Source: Acholeplasma granularum ATCC 19168
GTDB taxonomy: Bacteria; Bacillota_I; Bacilli_A; Acholeplasmatales; Acholeplasmataceae
DNA length: 64,000 bases
NCBI RefSeq assembly: GCF_000526235.1
Contig: NZ_JAFR01000010.1
Location: forward strand, 52,038-116,037
Direction: 5' to 3'
The number at the start of each line of letters is the position of its first letter. Position 1 is the stretch's first letter. The position numbers and the translations under genes were made by a program. Below are positions 8,011 to 18,000 of the stretch, piece after piece. Below the pieces are notes generated by a model. It saw only the letters and a program-made list of their open reading frames with translations, was not told the origin of the DNA and did not search any database.

Positions 8011-8457
8011 ATGAATTTATTTAAAATTGAACATGTTATTACAAATTTAAAAGTAGAAAACAAAGATCAATTATTTGATTATATATCTACAAAATTTAAA
8101 TCACTTGAGCGTATAACCTCTAGTGCAGATTTTAAAAAAGCACTTGAAAAACGTGAAAGTGAAATTACAACAGGGCTAGGTGATGGTCTTGCAATACCTC
8201 ATGCGTTACATACATCTGTCTTATTCCCATCATTATTATATATTAGACTAGAAGAACCACTGGCATACAACTCACTTGATGATAAACCAGTAAAAGAAGT
8301 CTATGCGATTGCAATGCCTAACAGTTTCCAAAAAGAACATTTAGTATTGCTAAGTAAAATAGCTAATATTTATTTAGATGAAGAAAAAAAGTTAAAACTT
8401 AACGAATCTGAAAATATTGAAAACATATTTAAGATTATTGAAGAATCACTTAAATAA
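8011..8457 (+). CDS. PTS fructose-type EIIA domain protein (orphan)
   Basis: 148 residues, a stand-alone PTS_EIIA_2 domain. The phospho-accepting His is in GLAIPHAL (H64), preceded by the conserved RESEITTGLGDG. No IIB or IIC partner is adjacent and the gene is monocistronic between a consensus promoter and a strong terminator. It could serve a permease encoded elsewhere or act as a regulatory EIIA. PtsI (EI) is encoded 8 kb downstream; HPr is not in the window. Confidence 0.88.
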   Translation: MNLFKIEHVITNLKVENKDQLFDYISTKFKSLERITSSADFKKALEKRESEITTGLGDGLAIPHALHTSVLFPSLLYIRLEEPLAYNSLDDKPVKEVYAIAMPNSFQKEHLVLLSKIANIYLDEEKKLKLNESENIENIFKIIEESLK

Positions 8458-8460
8458 CCA

Positions 8461-8494
8461 AAAAGCCTTATAAATTACCGTTTATAAGGCTTTT
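8461..8494 (+). terminator. Terminator of the EIIA gene
   Basis: A perfect 14-bp stem, AAAAGCCTTATAAA/TTTATAAGGCTTTT, with a 6-nt loop and a T-rich tail. Confidence 0.9.
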
Positions 8495-8541
8495 CTTATT
8501 TTGCTATGTTAAAATAATTCTTGAGGCAGGTGAGCTATATT

Positions 8542-9051
8542 ATGAGAGTAGAATTATGGTTTGATTTTAATAAAGATACACTAGAAACATTAACCAATTT
8601 AGATGAGGCAATCAACTGTTTTTATCATAAATCGAAGGTGGATGTATTATTTAGATCACTACCTCAGTCTGAATCAAACTATTTGTTCCATGAAGCATTT
8701 CAATATGGGAGACGTAAGGGTCTAGGTTGTAATTATTTGAAAACTATTTTTGAAATATATTTTTCAAATAGTGACCTATTATCTAGTATTGATACGAAAT
8801 TAAATCACTTTAATTTAAACCTAGCCGACTTAAAATCAAATTTATTACATGAAAAAAGTAAAAAAATTGTTCTAAATCAGTTAGAACACGCACATTTACA
8901 AAAAATAAGTGTTGCTCCAACAATCACCTTTAGTCATGGCTTTAGATTAATTGGTAAAAAAGACATCAATGAAATCAAAAAAACATTAGTTATGATGTAT
9001 GAAAAAGACTCAGGAATTAAATATTGTATTGAAGAGGATTGTGAAAGATGA
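8542..9051 (+). CDS. DsbA/FrnE-like thioredoxin-fold protein lacking the CxxC
   Basis: 169 residues. The order of segments resembles FrnE-type DsbA proteins: MRVELWFDF strand, FRSLPQ strand, a helical insert with HEAFQYGRRKG, and a C-terminal VAPTITF (cis-Pro) ... RLIG strand. The family's CPxC after the first strand is absent (WFDFNKDTLE), so thiol redox chemistry is unlikely. The start at 8542 is chosen over a TTG at 8521 because AGGTGAG sits 9 nt before it. Family assignment is by pattern only. Confidence 0.55.
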   Translation: MRVELWFDFNKDTLETLTNLDEAINCFYHKSKVDVLFRSLPQSESNYLFHEAFQYGRRKGLGCNYLKTIFEIYFSNSDLLSSIDTKLNHFNLNLADLKSNLLHEKSKKIVLNQLEHAHLQKISVAPTITFSHGFRLIGKKDINEIKKTLVMMYEKDSGIKYCIEEDCER

Positions 9052-9079
9052 TGTGAAAATCATCTTTCATTGTAAATAG

Positions 9080-9109
9080 TTAACAAAAATATCAATAAAA
9101 TGGTATACT
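9080..9109 (+). promoter_or_regulatory. Promoter of the DEAD-box helicase
   Basis: TTAACA (9080-9085), 18 nt, TATACT (9104-9109), 42 nt before the start codon. Confidence 0.6.
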
Positions 9110-9151
9110 TGTTAAGGCTTATAAAACAAGAAAAGAAATAAGGAATAATAA

Positions 9152-10765
9152 ATGTCAAAACTATTTAATGATTTACCAATTTTAGAAACAACAAAAGAAG
9201 CTTTAAAACAATTAGGCTTTGAAGAGGCAACACCAATTCAAGAGCAAGCAATCCCTAAAATGATTGAAGGATTAGACCTAATTGGACAAGCTCAAACAGG
9301 TACTGGAAAGACCTTTGCTTTTGCGATACCTATGGTCGAAAATACAGATACCGATCTTAGACAAACACAAGGCTTAATACTAACTCCAACAAGAGAATTA
9401 ACCATACAAGTATACAAAGAAATATTGAAACTAGTTAAATTTTACCCATCACTTCGTGTAACTACAATTGTTGGTGGAGAATCTTATGATAAACAATTTA
9501 AAGAATTAGCTAAAAAACCACACATTATTGTTGCAACACCTGGTCGTATTATTGACCATATTGATCGTGGTACGGTAGATTTAAGTTTCATTAAAACATT
9601 AACACTTGATGAAGCGGATGAAATGTTAAAAATGGGTTTCCAAGAAGATATTGAACGTATCTTACAAACAACACCCGCTGAAAGACAAACTGTACTATTT
9701 TCGGCAACAATGCCACCATTCATTAGAAAAATAGCAAAAAACTATCAAAGAAATCCAGAAATTATCAAAGTTGAAGCAAAAAGTTTAACTGTTGATCGTA
9801 TTATGCAAGGATACTATCTTGTAAAAGAAAAAGATAAAATTGAACTATTAAAACGTCTACTTGACTATGATAGACCACAAACAGCAATTATATTTGTAAA
9901 CACTAAAGCTGGTGTTGATCGTATTGCAAGTAATCTTCAAGAAGCAGGGCTTACTGCTGATGCACTCCATGGTGATTTAAAACAAACACAAAGAAACTAT
10001 GTAATGAGCCGTTTTAGAAATAAACAACTATCTTTATTAATTGCAACAGACGTAGCTGCTCGTGGACTTGATGTGGATGATGTAGAAGTAATTTATAACT
10101 TTGATTTACCACAACAAGATGAAATCTATGTTCACCGTATTGGTAGAACAGGGCGTGCAGGTAAAAAAGGTAAAGCATATACATTTGTCACACCATCTAA
10201 AAAACGTATGATTGATATTTTAGCTAACTATACAAAAGCTGAAATTAAAAAATTAAATCCACCAACTGCAGATGAAGTTTATAAACAGCAATTAAAACAA
10301 TTTAAACAAGAATTAAAGCACAGTCTAAAAACAGAACAAGCAAACAATTTAGAACTTATTGCAGATTTATTAAATGATGAAACAACTAAGGATCATTTAT
10401 TAAATTACTTCTTAAATCAAGTCATTCCAGTTAAGAAAAACTATGAAACTATTGAAGAAATTCCTGAAAAACAATCTAGAAGAGATAGAGATAGTAGATC
10501 AAATGATACGAAATCCTCAAGTAATAGAGGTGGCGGTAAATATGTTGACTTTAATCTTAACTTAGGTAAAAATGACGGATTAACCCCACAAGTTTTATTT
10601 AAATTCTTAGAAAAAGAATATGGAATTTACTCTAAAAATATTGGTGATATTAAACACCACAAGAATGAAACAGTATTCGGTTTAAATAAAGAAGCATTAA
10701 AACGCCTCAATACAAAAAAAGATATTGTATATAAAGGTAAAAAAGTAAAAGTAAATCAAATTTAG
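9152..10765 (+). CDS. DEAD-box RNA helicase (CshA/DeaD type)
   Basis: 537-residue ATP-dependent RNA helicase for ribosome assembly and mRNA decay. Seen: the Q motif (TPIQEQAI), Walker A AQTGTGKT, PTRELT, DEAD in LDEADEMLKMGF, SAT, and the C-terminal RecA domain with ATDVAARGLDVD and HRIGRTGR. A spacer rich in charged residues (about 395-455) leads to a C-terminal DbpA-type RNA-binding domain (about 460-537). The promoter and a terminator immediately flank the gene, so it is monocistronic. Confidence 0.95.
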   Translation: MSKLFNDLPILETTKEALKQLGFEEATPIQEQAIPKMIEGLDLIGQAQTGTGKTFAFAIPMVENTDTDLRQTQGLILTPTRELTIQVYKEILKLVKFYPSLRVTTIVGGESYDKQFKELAKKPHIIVATPGRIIDHIDRGTVDLSFIKTLTLDEADEMLKMGFQEDIERILQTTPAERQTVLFSATMPPFIRKIAKNYQRNPEIIKVEAKSLTVDRIMQGYYLVKEKDKIELLKRLLDYDRPQTAIIFVNTKAGVDRIASNLQEAGLTADALHGDLKQTQRNYVMSRFRNKQLSLLIATDVAARGLDVDDVEVIYNFDLPQQDEIYVHRIGRTGRAGKKGKAYTFVTPSKKRMIDILANYTKAEIKKLNPPTADEVYKQQLKQFKQELKHSLKTEQANNLELIADLLNDETTKDHLLNYFLNQVIPVKKNYETIEEIPEKQSRRDRDSRSNDTKSSSNRGGGKYVDFNLNLGKNDGLTPQVLFKFLEKEYGIYSKNIGDIKHHKNETVFGLNKEALKRLNTKKDIVYKGKKVKVNQI

Positions 10766-10791
10766 AAAATAGCGATAATTCGCTATTTTTT
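10766..10791 (+). terminator. Terminator of the DEAD-box helicase
   Basis: AAAATAGCGA (10766-10775), 4-nt loop, TCGCTATTTT (10780-10789), then a T run. Confidence 0.85.
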
Positions 10792-10912
10792 TTATATCAG
10801 AATAAAAATAGTCTAACGAATTTATATATACATATAATATAAACAAAATAATGCAATTTATAAGAATAAATGATACAATAAACTAGAATAAGACAATAGG
10901 AGGATAATTGTT

Positions 10913-12286
10913 TTGCACCTTTTTGATAATATACCCGAAACTTTTTTTAATGTCTTGTCTTCTCCAAATAAACATATATATGTTGATTGTCTATTTATTA
11001 TATATGATGCTACAAACTCAATTGAAGATTCATTTCAAGGTGAACGTGGTTTTGTTATTGATAAATTAATTGATTATTTTGATGAATTAAAATCTGATTT
11101 TCATATTGATGATATAGAAAGTTCAACATCTCGTCAAAAATCAGTTGCAGTCATAAACGTATTAAAACAAAATGGATGGTTAGGCGAAGAAGAACTAGGT
11201 GATTATAAAACATCACTTAACTTATTTGACTATGCAATAAAAATAATAGATGTTTTAAAACGAATTAAAGACGGTGAAGAAACAGAATATACCGGTGAAA
11301 TATATACAGTATATTCACTATTAACATCTTTTGATATTCATGATGGACTTACAATTATTGAACAAGCCTACAAAAAAGTTGAGGATGTTTTAAGAAAACT
11401 AAAAACATTAAAAGCTAATATTTATAGATACTATTTTGATTTAGTAAAAAGACAGAAAAAAGATGATCTTCAAAGTGTGTTAGAACGTTTATTAGTCGAT
11501 TATAAGACTAACTTTTTTGATAGTGCATATTATCACTTAAAAACTACAGACTCACTACCAAGATATAAACGTCGTATTTTAGAAAGTATAAATGAAATTT
11601 ACCAACATGATGCATATTTAGACACTCTTGCAAACCAAGCACTTGAAAAAAGACGTAAACATGACTTTAATGATGCATTTAACTATGTAGAAGAGCGTAT
11701 TAGGTACATCAAAAATTCAGTTGATGCGATTGAATATTTAATAGAATCAATTGATGCTAAAAATGAATTATATATTAATGCTGCAGCATCAAAAATTATG
11801 TTCTTAACAAATACATCTGAGGACCTAGAAGGATTAATGAACCGTCTATTTAAACTTATATTAAGTCCTAAAAAGATTGATTATAGTCAAATATTTAATT
11901 TATTTAGAGCACGTAACTTAGATGAAAACTCGCTTCAAAGTTTAAGACGACCAAGAATTGATGCAGTGCCTGAAGAAGTTAATTATGACCAAGAAATTTC
12001 TGATGAAATAAAAGAAAGAAAAATGGCATCGCTATTAAAAGCGAATATATTTTCTAAAAAAGAAATTAATAATTACGTCACTTATTTATTGGATGGAGAT
12101 TCAAAAATATTAGCAAGTCAAATTAATTTAGAATCTGATGATGACTTTGTTAAACTCATTTTAATATTCTTATTTAGCAAATCAATTGGCATGATATATG
12201 ATGTTAGATTACTAAATTATGAGACACGTATTAATGAAATTAAATTCACAGAATTTGAAATATTCTTAAAAGGAAGTAGACGATAA
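10913..12286 (+). CDS. jetA: Wadjet JetA-like (DUF5716) kleisin-type subunit
   Basis: 457 residues, mostly helical. The start HLFDNIPETFFNVLSSPNKHIYVDCLFIIYD and the overall layout match the JetA subunit of Wadjet systems, the kleisin-like bridge of an SMC-type complex that recognises circular plasmid DNA. The start is TTG at 10913, 9 nt after a perfect AGGAGG. It overlaps jetB by one base (TAATG). The jetB-jetC context strongly supports the call. The family is known for DNA-loop-extruding plasmid defence; here the nuclease gene jetD is not adjacent. Confidence 0.82.
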   Translation: MHLFDNIPETFFNVLSSPNKHIYVDCLFIIYDATNSIEDSFQGERGFVIDKLIDYFDELKSDFHIDDIESSTSRQKSVAVINVLKQNGWLGEEELGDYKTSLNLFDYAIKIIDVLKRIKDGEETEYTGEIYTVYSLLTSFDIHDGLTIIEQAYKKVEDVLRKLKTLKANIYRYYFDLVKRQKKDDLQSVLERLLVDYKTNFFDSAYYHLKTTDSLPRYKRRILESINEIYQHDAYLDTLANQALEKRRKHDFNDAFNYVEERIRYIKNSVDAIEYLIESIDAKNELYINAAASKIMFLTNTSEDLEGLMNRLFKLILSPKKIDYSQIFNLFRARNLDENSLQSLRRPRIDAVPEEVNYDQEISDEIKERKMASLLKANIFSKKEINNYVTYLLDGDSKILASQINLESDDDFVKLILIFLFSKSIGMIYDVRLLNYETRINEIKFTEFEIFLKGSRR

Positions 12287-12921
12287 TGAATAAAAACCAA
12301 GCAATTAAAAAATTAAGTGAAGAGTTTGTAGTATTAAAAGAATCAGAAAAATTAGTTTTTTCTAGAATCGTCAACAAACTTCTTCAAGTCAACTTCATAA
12401 CTAGAAAAAAAATAGCTGATGCCAATGACTACAGATTTATTTTGGCATATAAAGAATTATTTGATGCATACTTTAGTTTGTCAGATTTTGAACTCATTAT
12501 TGAACGTCATGAAGAAGTAGTCTACATTAAAAATATTTCCAACTTTAATCATTTCAGGCTCAAAAAAGCAGAAAGCGTACTACTATTAATTATCCGCATG
12601 TTATATCAAGCTAAAATGGATGTTGTGACACTAGATGAGAATGTTGAAATCTATTTATCTGAAATCCATGATGAATTAACTAAGGTAGGATACCTTGATA
12701 ATAAGAGAATGACTAAAGAAACCTTAAAACCGAGTCTACAACTATTAAGAAATTATAACATTATAGATTATATGGATCGTAAATTAAATGATGATGCAAG
12801 AATTAAAATATATCCTACAATTTTATTTGTTGTAAGAACAGATACAATTAAAGAACTACTTGATCAAATTGATCAATACACACAAGGGGGTAGTGACATT
12901 GAAGAAACTTTCGAAGATTAA
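12286..12921 (+). CDS. jetB: Wadjet JetB-like (DUF4194-type) subunit
   Basis: 211 residues, winged-helix/KITE-like in predicted character: a helical N-terminus, then a region with EVVYIKNISNF and a basic recognition segment (residues 75-110). Small subunits of this kind pair with JetA in Wadjet and with MukF/ScpA in condensins. Translation is coupled at both ends: one base overlap with jetA and 23 bases with jetC. Identification rests on size, position and fold-like features more than on a sharp motif. Confidence 0.75.
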   Translation: MNKNQAIKKLSEEFVVLKESEKLVFSRIVNKLLQVNFITRKKIADANDYRFILAYKELFDAYFSLSDFELIIERHEEVVYIKNISNFNHFRLKKAESVLLLIIRMLYQAKMDVVTLDENVEIYLSEIHDELTKVGYLDNKRMTKETLKPSLQLLRNYNIIDYMDRKLNDDARIKIYPTILFVVRTDTIKELLDQIDQYTQGGSDIEETFED

Positions 12922-15900
12922 ACTAATCAATTGGCACTTATTTTCCGACCAAACAATCAAAATTGATGGTAACACATTAATCTCAGGCGAAAACGGTTCA
13001 GGAAAATCAACATTACTTGATGCACTCCAATATTTGCTAGTTGGTGGAAAATCTGGAGCTAAATTCAATATTGCTGCTACAGATGATGCAAAACGTACCC
13101 TAGAAGGTTATGTTAGAGGCCGTATTGGTGCTGAAAATAAAGAATTTATTCGTTCAGGTGATGTTGTTTCACATGTTGCTTTAGAATTTTACGATGAACA
13201 AACTGATGAATATGGTATTATTGGATCTTTATTAGAATTACCAAAAATGGGCACACTTAAAGAACGTTTTTATATGCTAAACAATTTAAATATTCATGAT
13301 GGTATTTTTATGGATAAAAAAACTCCTAGAGATTATCGTTCGATGAAAGCTTATTTAAAAACTTTAGGGTATGAATTCCAGCCATTTGATACACAAAGAC
13401 AATATAGAGATGCGCTTGCTAGATACTTTGGTATAGATGCTAAAAAATATGCTAAGATTTTACCTAAAGCACTAGCATTTAGACCAATCGATTTACAATC
13501 GTTTGTTTTTGAGTTTTTACTTGATGATGAACCAATTGATATCCAAAGTCTAAAAAATAATGTCACACAACTCAAACGTGTTGAAGGTCAAATCCGTCTT
13601 GATCGTGAAAAGTTAGAAAAATTAGATAAAATTATTACACTAGGTGAATCCCTTAATCAAAATTTAGAACAAATTAAAATTAATGAATTAATTGATCAAA
13701 TGTCGTTTATTGAAAAAAGAGAGGCATTTTTAAATCATTCAGAGGATTTACTCGATAAAGTAAATAGTAAATACGAAGTATTAAAACGTCAAAAAGATGA
13801 ATTAGACAGCAAGATTCATTCAAATGATGAATCAATTTTAGAATTAGAAACATCTAGACAAAATGATGATGTGACGCGTACCTTAAGTAATTTAAAAGAG
13901 CAACTTAATAATAAGGGTAACCAATACAACGAACAAAAAGAAATAGTAAGTGATTTAAAACAAACCCTAAATAGAGAGGTATCTCTCTTCCAAGATTTTG
14001 TTCAATTAAATCCGAACACGAATATTTCAGCCTTTTTAAAATACTATACATCTCATGAAGAAAACTCAAATACATTAGAGCTTACAAGTTACATAGAAGG
14101 TGCTGCTAGTGCTGCAAGTGGCTATTTAAATGCACTTCAATTAGAAAAAGCCAACTTAGAAAAAAGAAGAAATGAAATCTTAAATGATTTAAGAATTGCT
14201 GAATCAAGACTTCAAGCCCTAAGAAAAAACATTAAAACATATCCAAGAAACGTTCAACAACTTATGGATCTCATTAATGAAGAACTTTCAAATTATTATA
14301 AAAAAGAAGTTCGTGTACGACCATTTTCAGATTTAATTGAAATTAAAGATGAATCTTGGCGTGATGCAGTTGAGGGGTATTTAAACACTAGACGATTTGA
14401 CTTGATTATTGATCCACTTTACTTCAATGATGCTCTTGAAGTATATGATAGGGTTAAAAATGAGTTTCAAATCTATGGAGTAGGTTTAGTTAATACTGCA
14501 AAAATAGGCGAATATACAACCTCGCTACCAAATAGTTTGGCATCTAAAGTCACAACTGATCACCCACATGCTAAAAACTATGTAAACATGACTATGGGTT
14601 TAGTTGTTACTGTAGAAAACTTAAATGAATTAAGAAATCATTCACGTTCAATTACCAGAAGTGCAATGACATATTCAAACCATACAGCAAGACAAATCAA
14701 TCCAAGACTATATGATGTACCTTATATTGGACAATCATCAACTGCAATCCAAGTTGAAATGGATACAAAGTTAGTTAATGAACTTAAATCCGATTTAGAT
14801 AAAATTACAAAAGAATTAGAAAAAAATCAGTTTGCTTTAAGAATACTTAATCAATCTAAATTAAATCATATTGTCGCATCTAATCAAGTTAGATACTTTG
14901 AATCTATTAAAGATACAAGAAAAGCTTATATTGAACTAGAAAGTAAAGTACAAAGTTTACAAAGTAATCCAAAGATTACCGAACTTGAAATGCAACTTGA
15001 AGCAGAACGTAATAAGAAAAGACAACTTCGTTTAGATTATGAAAGATTAGCTGATCAAATGGCTGACGCACGAAGTGAAAAAACACGAATTCTAGAACAA
15101 ATTGATAGTTCTAGAGATGACTTAAATGAATATTTAAAAGAGCAAAAACAGTGGAGTCAAAAATATCCAACACTTTTACCTGTAGCTTATACACAATTTG
15201 CTGCTTTAAAAGAAAGATTCCAATTAAATTATGATTTAATTTCTAGAGATTTAGCACAATCTACTATACAAATACAATCTCAAAATGCTCGTGCAGAATC
15301 AGATGTTATAAATTTAATGCGTCAGTACATAACAAATTATCATTTTGGTGCGGCACCAGATTTAAGTGAATTAATTGAGTTTGAAAAAGAATATGTACTC
15401 ATTAAAGACAATAACCTCATGAAATACGAACAAGAAGCAATTGACTTAAGAAAAGCTTCAGAAGTAGGATTTAGAGAAGAATTTGTTGGTAAATTACGTG
15501 CAGGTATTGAAGCTGCACAAATTCAAATATCTGAACTAAATCTAGCATTAAGCGGTAAAAGATTTGGTACAGATAGTTATGAAATCATTACAAGACCATC
15601 TGATAACCCTGAATTTAGAACATATTATGATATTATAATGGATTCAGATGCTGTAGCAACGCATTCATTATTTACAGAAAACCTAAGCAAACGTAAAGAA
15701 ATAGTCTTGATGGAACTGTTTAATAAAATTGCATCTTTTGATCCTGAAAATGATAAATTTGCACTACAGTTTTTAGACTATAGATATTACATGAGTTATG
15801 ATATAGAGGTTACAAGTGAAAATGGTAATAAATCTTACTTTAGTAAAGTTAGTAAAGAAAAATCTGGTGGGGAAACTCAAGTTCCATTCTACATTGTTAT

Positions 15901-16165
15901 TGCAGCAAGTTTCCAACAACTCTTAAGTAAAAATAAACGTATTGATTCTGGATGTATGGTTTTATTTGATGAGGCATTTAATAACATGGATGAATCAAGA
16001 ATTGATGCAATGATGAAGTTCTATAATTCATTAAGCATTCAATTATTTATTGCAGTACCACCTCAAAGAGTAAGTAATATTATTAACTATGTAACAACAT
16101 CACTTGCAATTGTAAAAGATAATGATTTTGCAATTGTTGAAGCATTTAAACGTGAGGTTATTTAA
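12899..16165 (+). CDS. jetC: Wadjet JetC-like SMC/RecF-type ATPase
   Basis: 1088-residue SMC-like motor. Seen: Walker A GENGSGKST at residues 30-38, long coiled coils (about 240-390 and 650-900) around a hinge region (about 400-640), the ABC signature KSGGETQ near 988, and Walker B VLFDEAFNNMD near 1021-1031 with the catalytic Glu intact. The start TTG at 12899 sits 8 nt after AGGGGG; an in-frame upstream TTG is too far inside jetB, and a GTG at 12893 is too close to the purine tract. All ATPase residues look functional, so this is not a decayed gene. Six bases separate it from ptsI. Confidence 0.85.
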   Translation: MKKLSKIKLINWHLFSDQTIKIDGNTLISGENGSGKSTLLDALQYLLVGGKSGAKFNIAATDDAKRTLEGYVRGRIGAENKEFIRSGDVVSHVALEFYDEQTDEYGIIGSLLELPKMGTLKERFYMLNNLNIHDGIFMDKKTPRDYRSMKAYLKTLGYEFQPFDTQRQYRDALARYFGIDAKKYAKILPKALAFRPIDLQSFVFEFLLDDEPIDIQSLKNNVTQLKRVEGQIRLDREKLEKLDKIITLGESLNQNLEQIKINELIDQMSFIEKREAFLNHSEDLLDKVNSKYEVLKRQKDELDSKIHSNDESILELETSRQNDDVTRTLSNLKEQLNNKGNQYNEQKEIVSDLKQTLNREVSLFQDFVQLNPNTNISAFLKYYTSHEENSNTLELTSYIEGAASAASGYLNALQLEKANLEKRRNEILNDLRIAESRLQALRKNIKTYPRNVQQLMDLINEELSNYYKKEVRVRPFSDLIEIKDESWRDAVEGYLNTRRFDLIIDPLYFNDALEVYDRVKNEFQIYGVGLVNTAKIGEYTTSLPNSLASKVTTDHPHAKNYVNMTMGLVVTVENLNELRNHSRSITRSAMTYSNHTARQINPRLYDVPYIGQSSTAIQVEMDTKLVNELKSDLDKITKELEKNQFALRILNQSKLNHIVASNQVRYFESIKDTRKAYIELESKVQSLQSNPKITELEMQLEAERNKKRQLRLDYERLADQMADARSEKTRILEQIDSSRDDLNEYLKEQKQWSQKYPTLLPVAYTQFAALKERFQLNYDLISRDLAQSTIQIQSQNARAESDVINLMRQYITNYHFGAAPDLSELIEFEKEYVLIKDNNLMKYEQEAIDLRKASEVGFREEFVGKLRAGIEAAQIQISELNLALSGKRFGTDSYEIITRPSDNPEFRTYYDIIMDSDAVATHSLFTENLSKRKEIVLMELFNKIASFDPENDKFALQFLDYRYYMSYDIEVTSENGNKSYFSKVSKEKSGGETQVPFYIVIAASFQQLLSKNKRIDSGCMVLFDEAFNNMDESRIDAMMKFYNSLSIQLFIAVPPQRVSNIINYVTTSLAIVKDNDFAIVEAFKREVI

Positions 16166-16171
16166 CTATTT

Positions 16172-17884
16172 ATGAAAAAAATTAAAGGAATTCCGGTTTC
16201 ATCTGGCATAGCAATTGCAAAAATACATCATCTAAATGAGACTTTAAACGTTTCAAGTAGTCGTTATGCAACTAATAAGGATTACGAACTTCTAAGACTA
16301 ACTGAAGCGATTAAAGATGCTAATTTTGAACTTGAGGGGTTAGTGGAACAGGCAAGTCAAAGAATTGGTACTGAGCATGCCCAAATTTTTAGTGCACAAC
16401 AAGCAATGCTAAATGACCCGGAAGTCTTTAATAATGCTAAAACAAAAATTATGGATTTTAATTTAGAGGCATCATTCGCATTTAAACAAACAATGTCAGA
16501 GATGATCGACTTATTTGAACTATCTAACAATCCATATATTCAGGCTCGTATTCCAGATTTAAAAGATATTATTAAACGTATGTTAAGAATACTAAATGAT
16601 GATGTTTTAACAACAGAAATATTTACTGAAGATATTATACTAACAGCAGATGACTTACTACCATCTCAAACACTTCATTTAGACACTAAACATATTAAGG
16701 GAATTCTAATTGAGGTTGGATCTAAAACAAGTCATTCAGCGATACTTGCAAGAAATTTAGGTATACCTGCCATAACAGGGATTACTGTATCAGAATTAAC
16801 TGATGGCACAATAGCTATCATTGATGGAGAAAATGGCACATTAATTTTATCTCCTGACGATCAAACTATTGAAGTCTACAAAGAAAAATTAGAAACAGAA
16901 AAAAAGAAAAAAAATATCTATAAACAAACAAAGGATGAAGTGGCAACTACAAAGGATGGCACAGTCATTCATGTAGCTGCAAATGTTGGCTTAAAAGAAG
17001 ATGTTGAAGCAGCTATGTACTTTAGTTCTGAAGGTATTGGTTTACTGAGAACTGAAAATCAATATATGCATTCTAAGACCTTTCCAACAGAAAATGAACT
17101 TAAAGAATTTTATCTTTATAGTTCGGAAAAATTTAATAAGCATGAGGTTGTAATTAGAACATTAGATATTGGTGGAGACAAAAATTTAAGTTACCTAAAC
17201 ATGAGAAAAGAATTAAATCCATTTTTAGGTAATAGAGCCATACGTTATAGTTTATCCTATCCTTCTTTATTAGAAACTCAACTTCGCGCAATTTTAAAAG
17301 CAAATATACATAATAATATTAAAATAATGTTTCCAATGATTTCTAATTTAGAGGAACTTTTAGAAGCAAAAAGAATTTTAAATGTTACAATAGATAAACT
17401 AAAAAACGAAGGAATAGAAGTTTTTATGCCAAAAATTGGTATCATGGTAGAAGTACCATCAACAGCATTTGGCATAGAAAAGTTCTTGCCACATTTAGAC
17501 TTTATTAGTATTGGTACAAACGATTTAATACAATACTTATTTGCTGCTGATAGAATGAATGATAAAGTTGTACATCTTTATCAACCGTATCATCCAATAT
17601 TGCTTAAAACATTAAAGTATATCGTTGACAAGGCTAACGAATTTGGTATAATAGTTAGCGTATGTGGTGAAATGGCTAGTCATAAGGCACAAAGTTTACT
17701 ATTAATTGGCTTAGGAATCAGAAATTTAAGTATGCATGCAAACTTAATACCTGAAATTAAATACATTATAAGAAAATCTTCATTAGACATTTTAGAAACC
17801 ATCATAGAAACATCATTAATGCTTGATCATAACAGTCAAGTTGAAGCGCTTATTTTAAATTATTTAAAGGAACTTAATTTATAA
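16172..17884 (+). CDS. ptsI: Phosphoenolpyruvate-protein phosphotransferase (Enzyme I)
   Basis: 570-residue cytoplasmic Enzyme I, first step of the PTS: PEP to HPr. Seen: the phosphorylated His in GSKTSHSAI (H188), the PEP-binding TIM barrel with GLLRTENQYM, LDIGGDKNL, the MFPMIS and IGIMVEVPST segments, and the proton donor Cys in VSVCGEMA. Length fits the family. It starts 6 nt after jetC without an obvious promoter, so readthrough from jetABC is possible. tRNA-Ser follows 11 nt after the stop. Confidence 0.96.
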   Translation: MKKIKGIPVSSGIAIAKIHHLNETLNVSSSRYATNKDYELLRLTEAIKDANFELEGLVEQASQRIGTEHAQIFSAQQAMLNDPEVFNNAKTKIMDFNLEASFAFKQTMSEMIDLFELSNNPYIQARIPDLKDIIKRMLRILNDDVLTTEIFTEDIILTADDLLPSQTLHLDTKHIKGILIEVGSKTSHSAILARNLGIPAITGITVSELTDGTIAIIDGENGTLILSPDDQTIEVYKEKLETEKKKKNIYKQTKDEVATTKDGTVIHVAANVGLKEDVEAAMYFSSEGIGLLRTENQYMHSKTFPTENELKEFYLYSSEKFNKHEVVIRTLDIGGDKNLSYLNMRKELNPFLGNRAIRYSLSYPSLLETQLRAILKANIHNNIKIMFPMISNLEELLEAKRILNVTIDKLKNEGIEVFMPKIGIMVEVPSTAFGIEKFLPHLDFISIGTNDLIQYLFAADRMNDKVVHLYQPYHPILLKTLKYIVDKANEFGIIVSVCGEMASHKAQSLLLIGLGIRNLSMHANLIPEIKYIIRKSSLDILETIIETSLMLDHNSQVEALILNYLKELNL

Positions 17885-17895
17885 GTTCCTAAAAT

Positions 17896-17984
17896 GGAAC
17901 AATACTCAAGAGGCTGAAGAGGCACGCTTGGAAAGCGTGTAGGGTGTTAAAGCCGCGAGGGTTCAAATCCCTCTTGTTCCGCCA
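17896..17984 (+). tRNA. tRNA-Ser (GGA)
   Basis: 89 nt with encoded CCA. Acceptor stem GGAACAA/TTGTTCC, anticodon stem CACGC/GCGTG with loop TTGGAAA (anticodon GGA), a long variable arm and a T arm GAGGG/CCCTC. It reads UCC and UCU. It follows ptsI directly and is followed 16 nt later by repeat element copy A. Confidence 0.95.
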
Positions 17985-18000
17985 TAAAATTTTTGACAGT

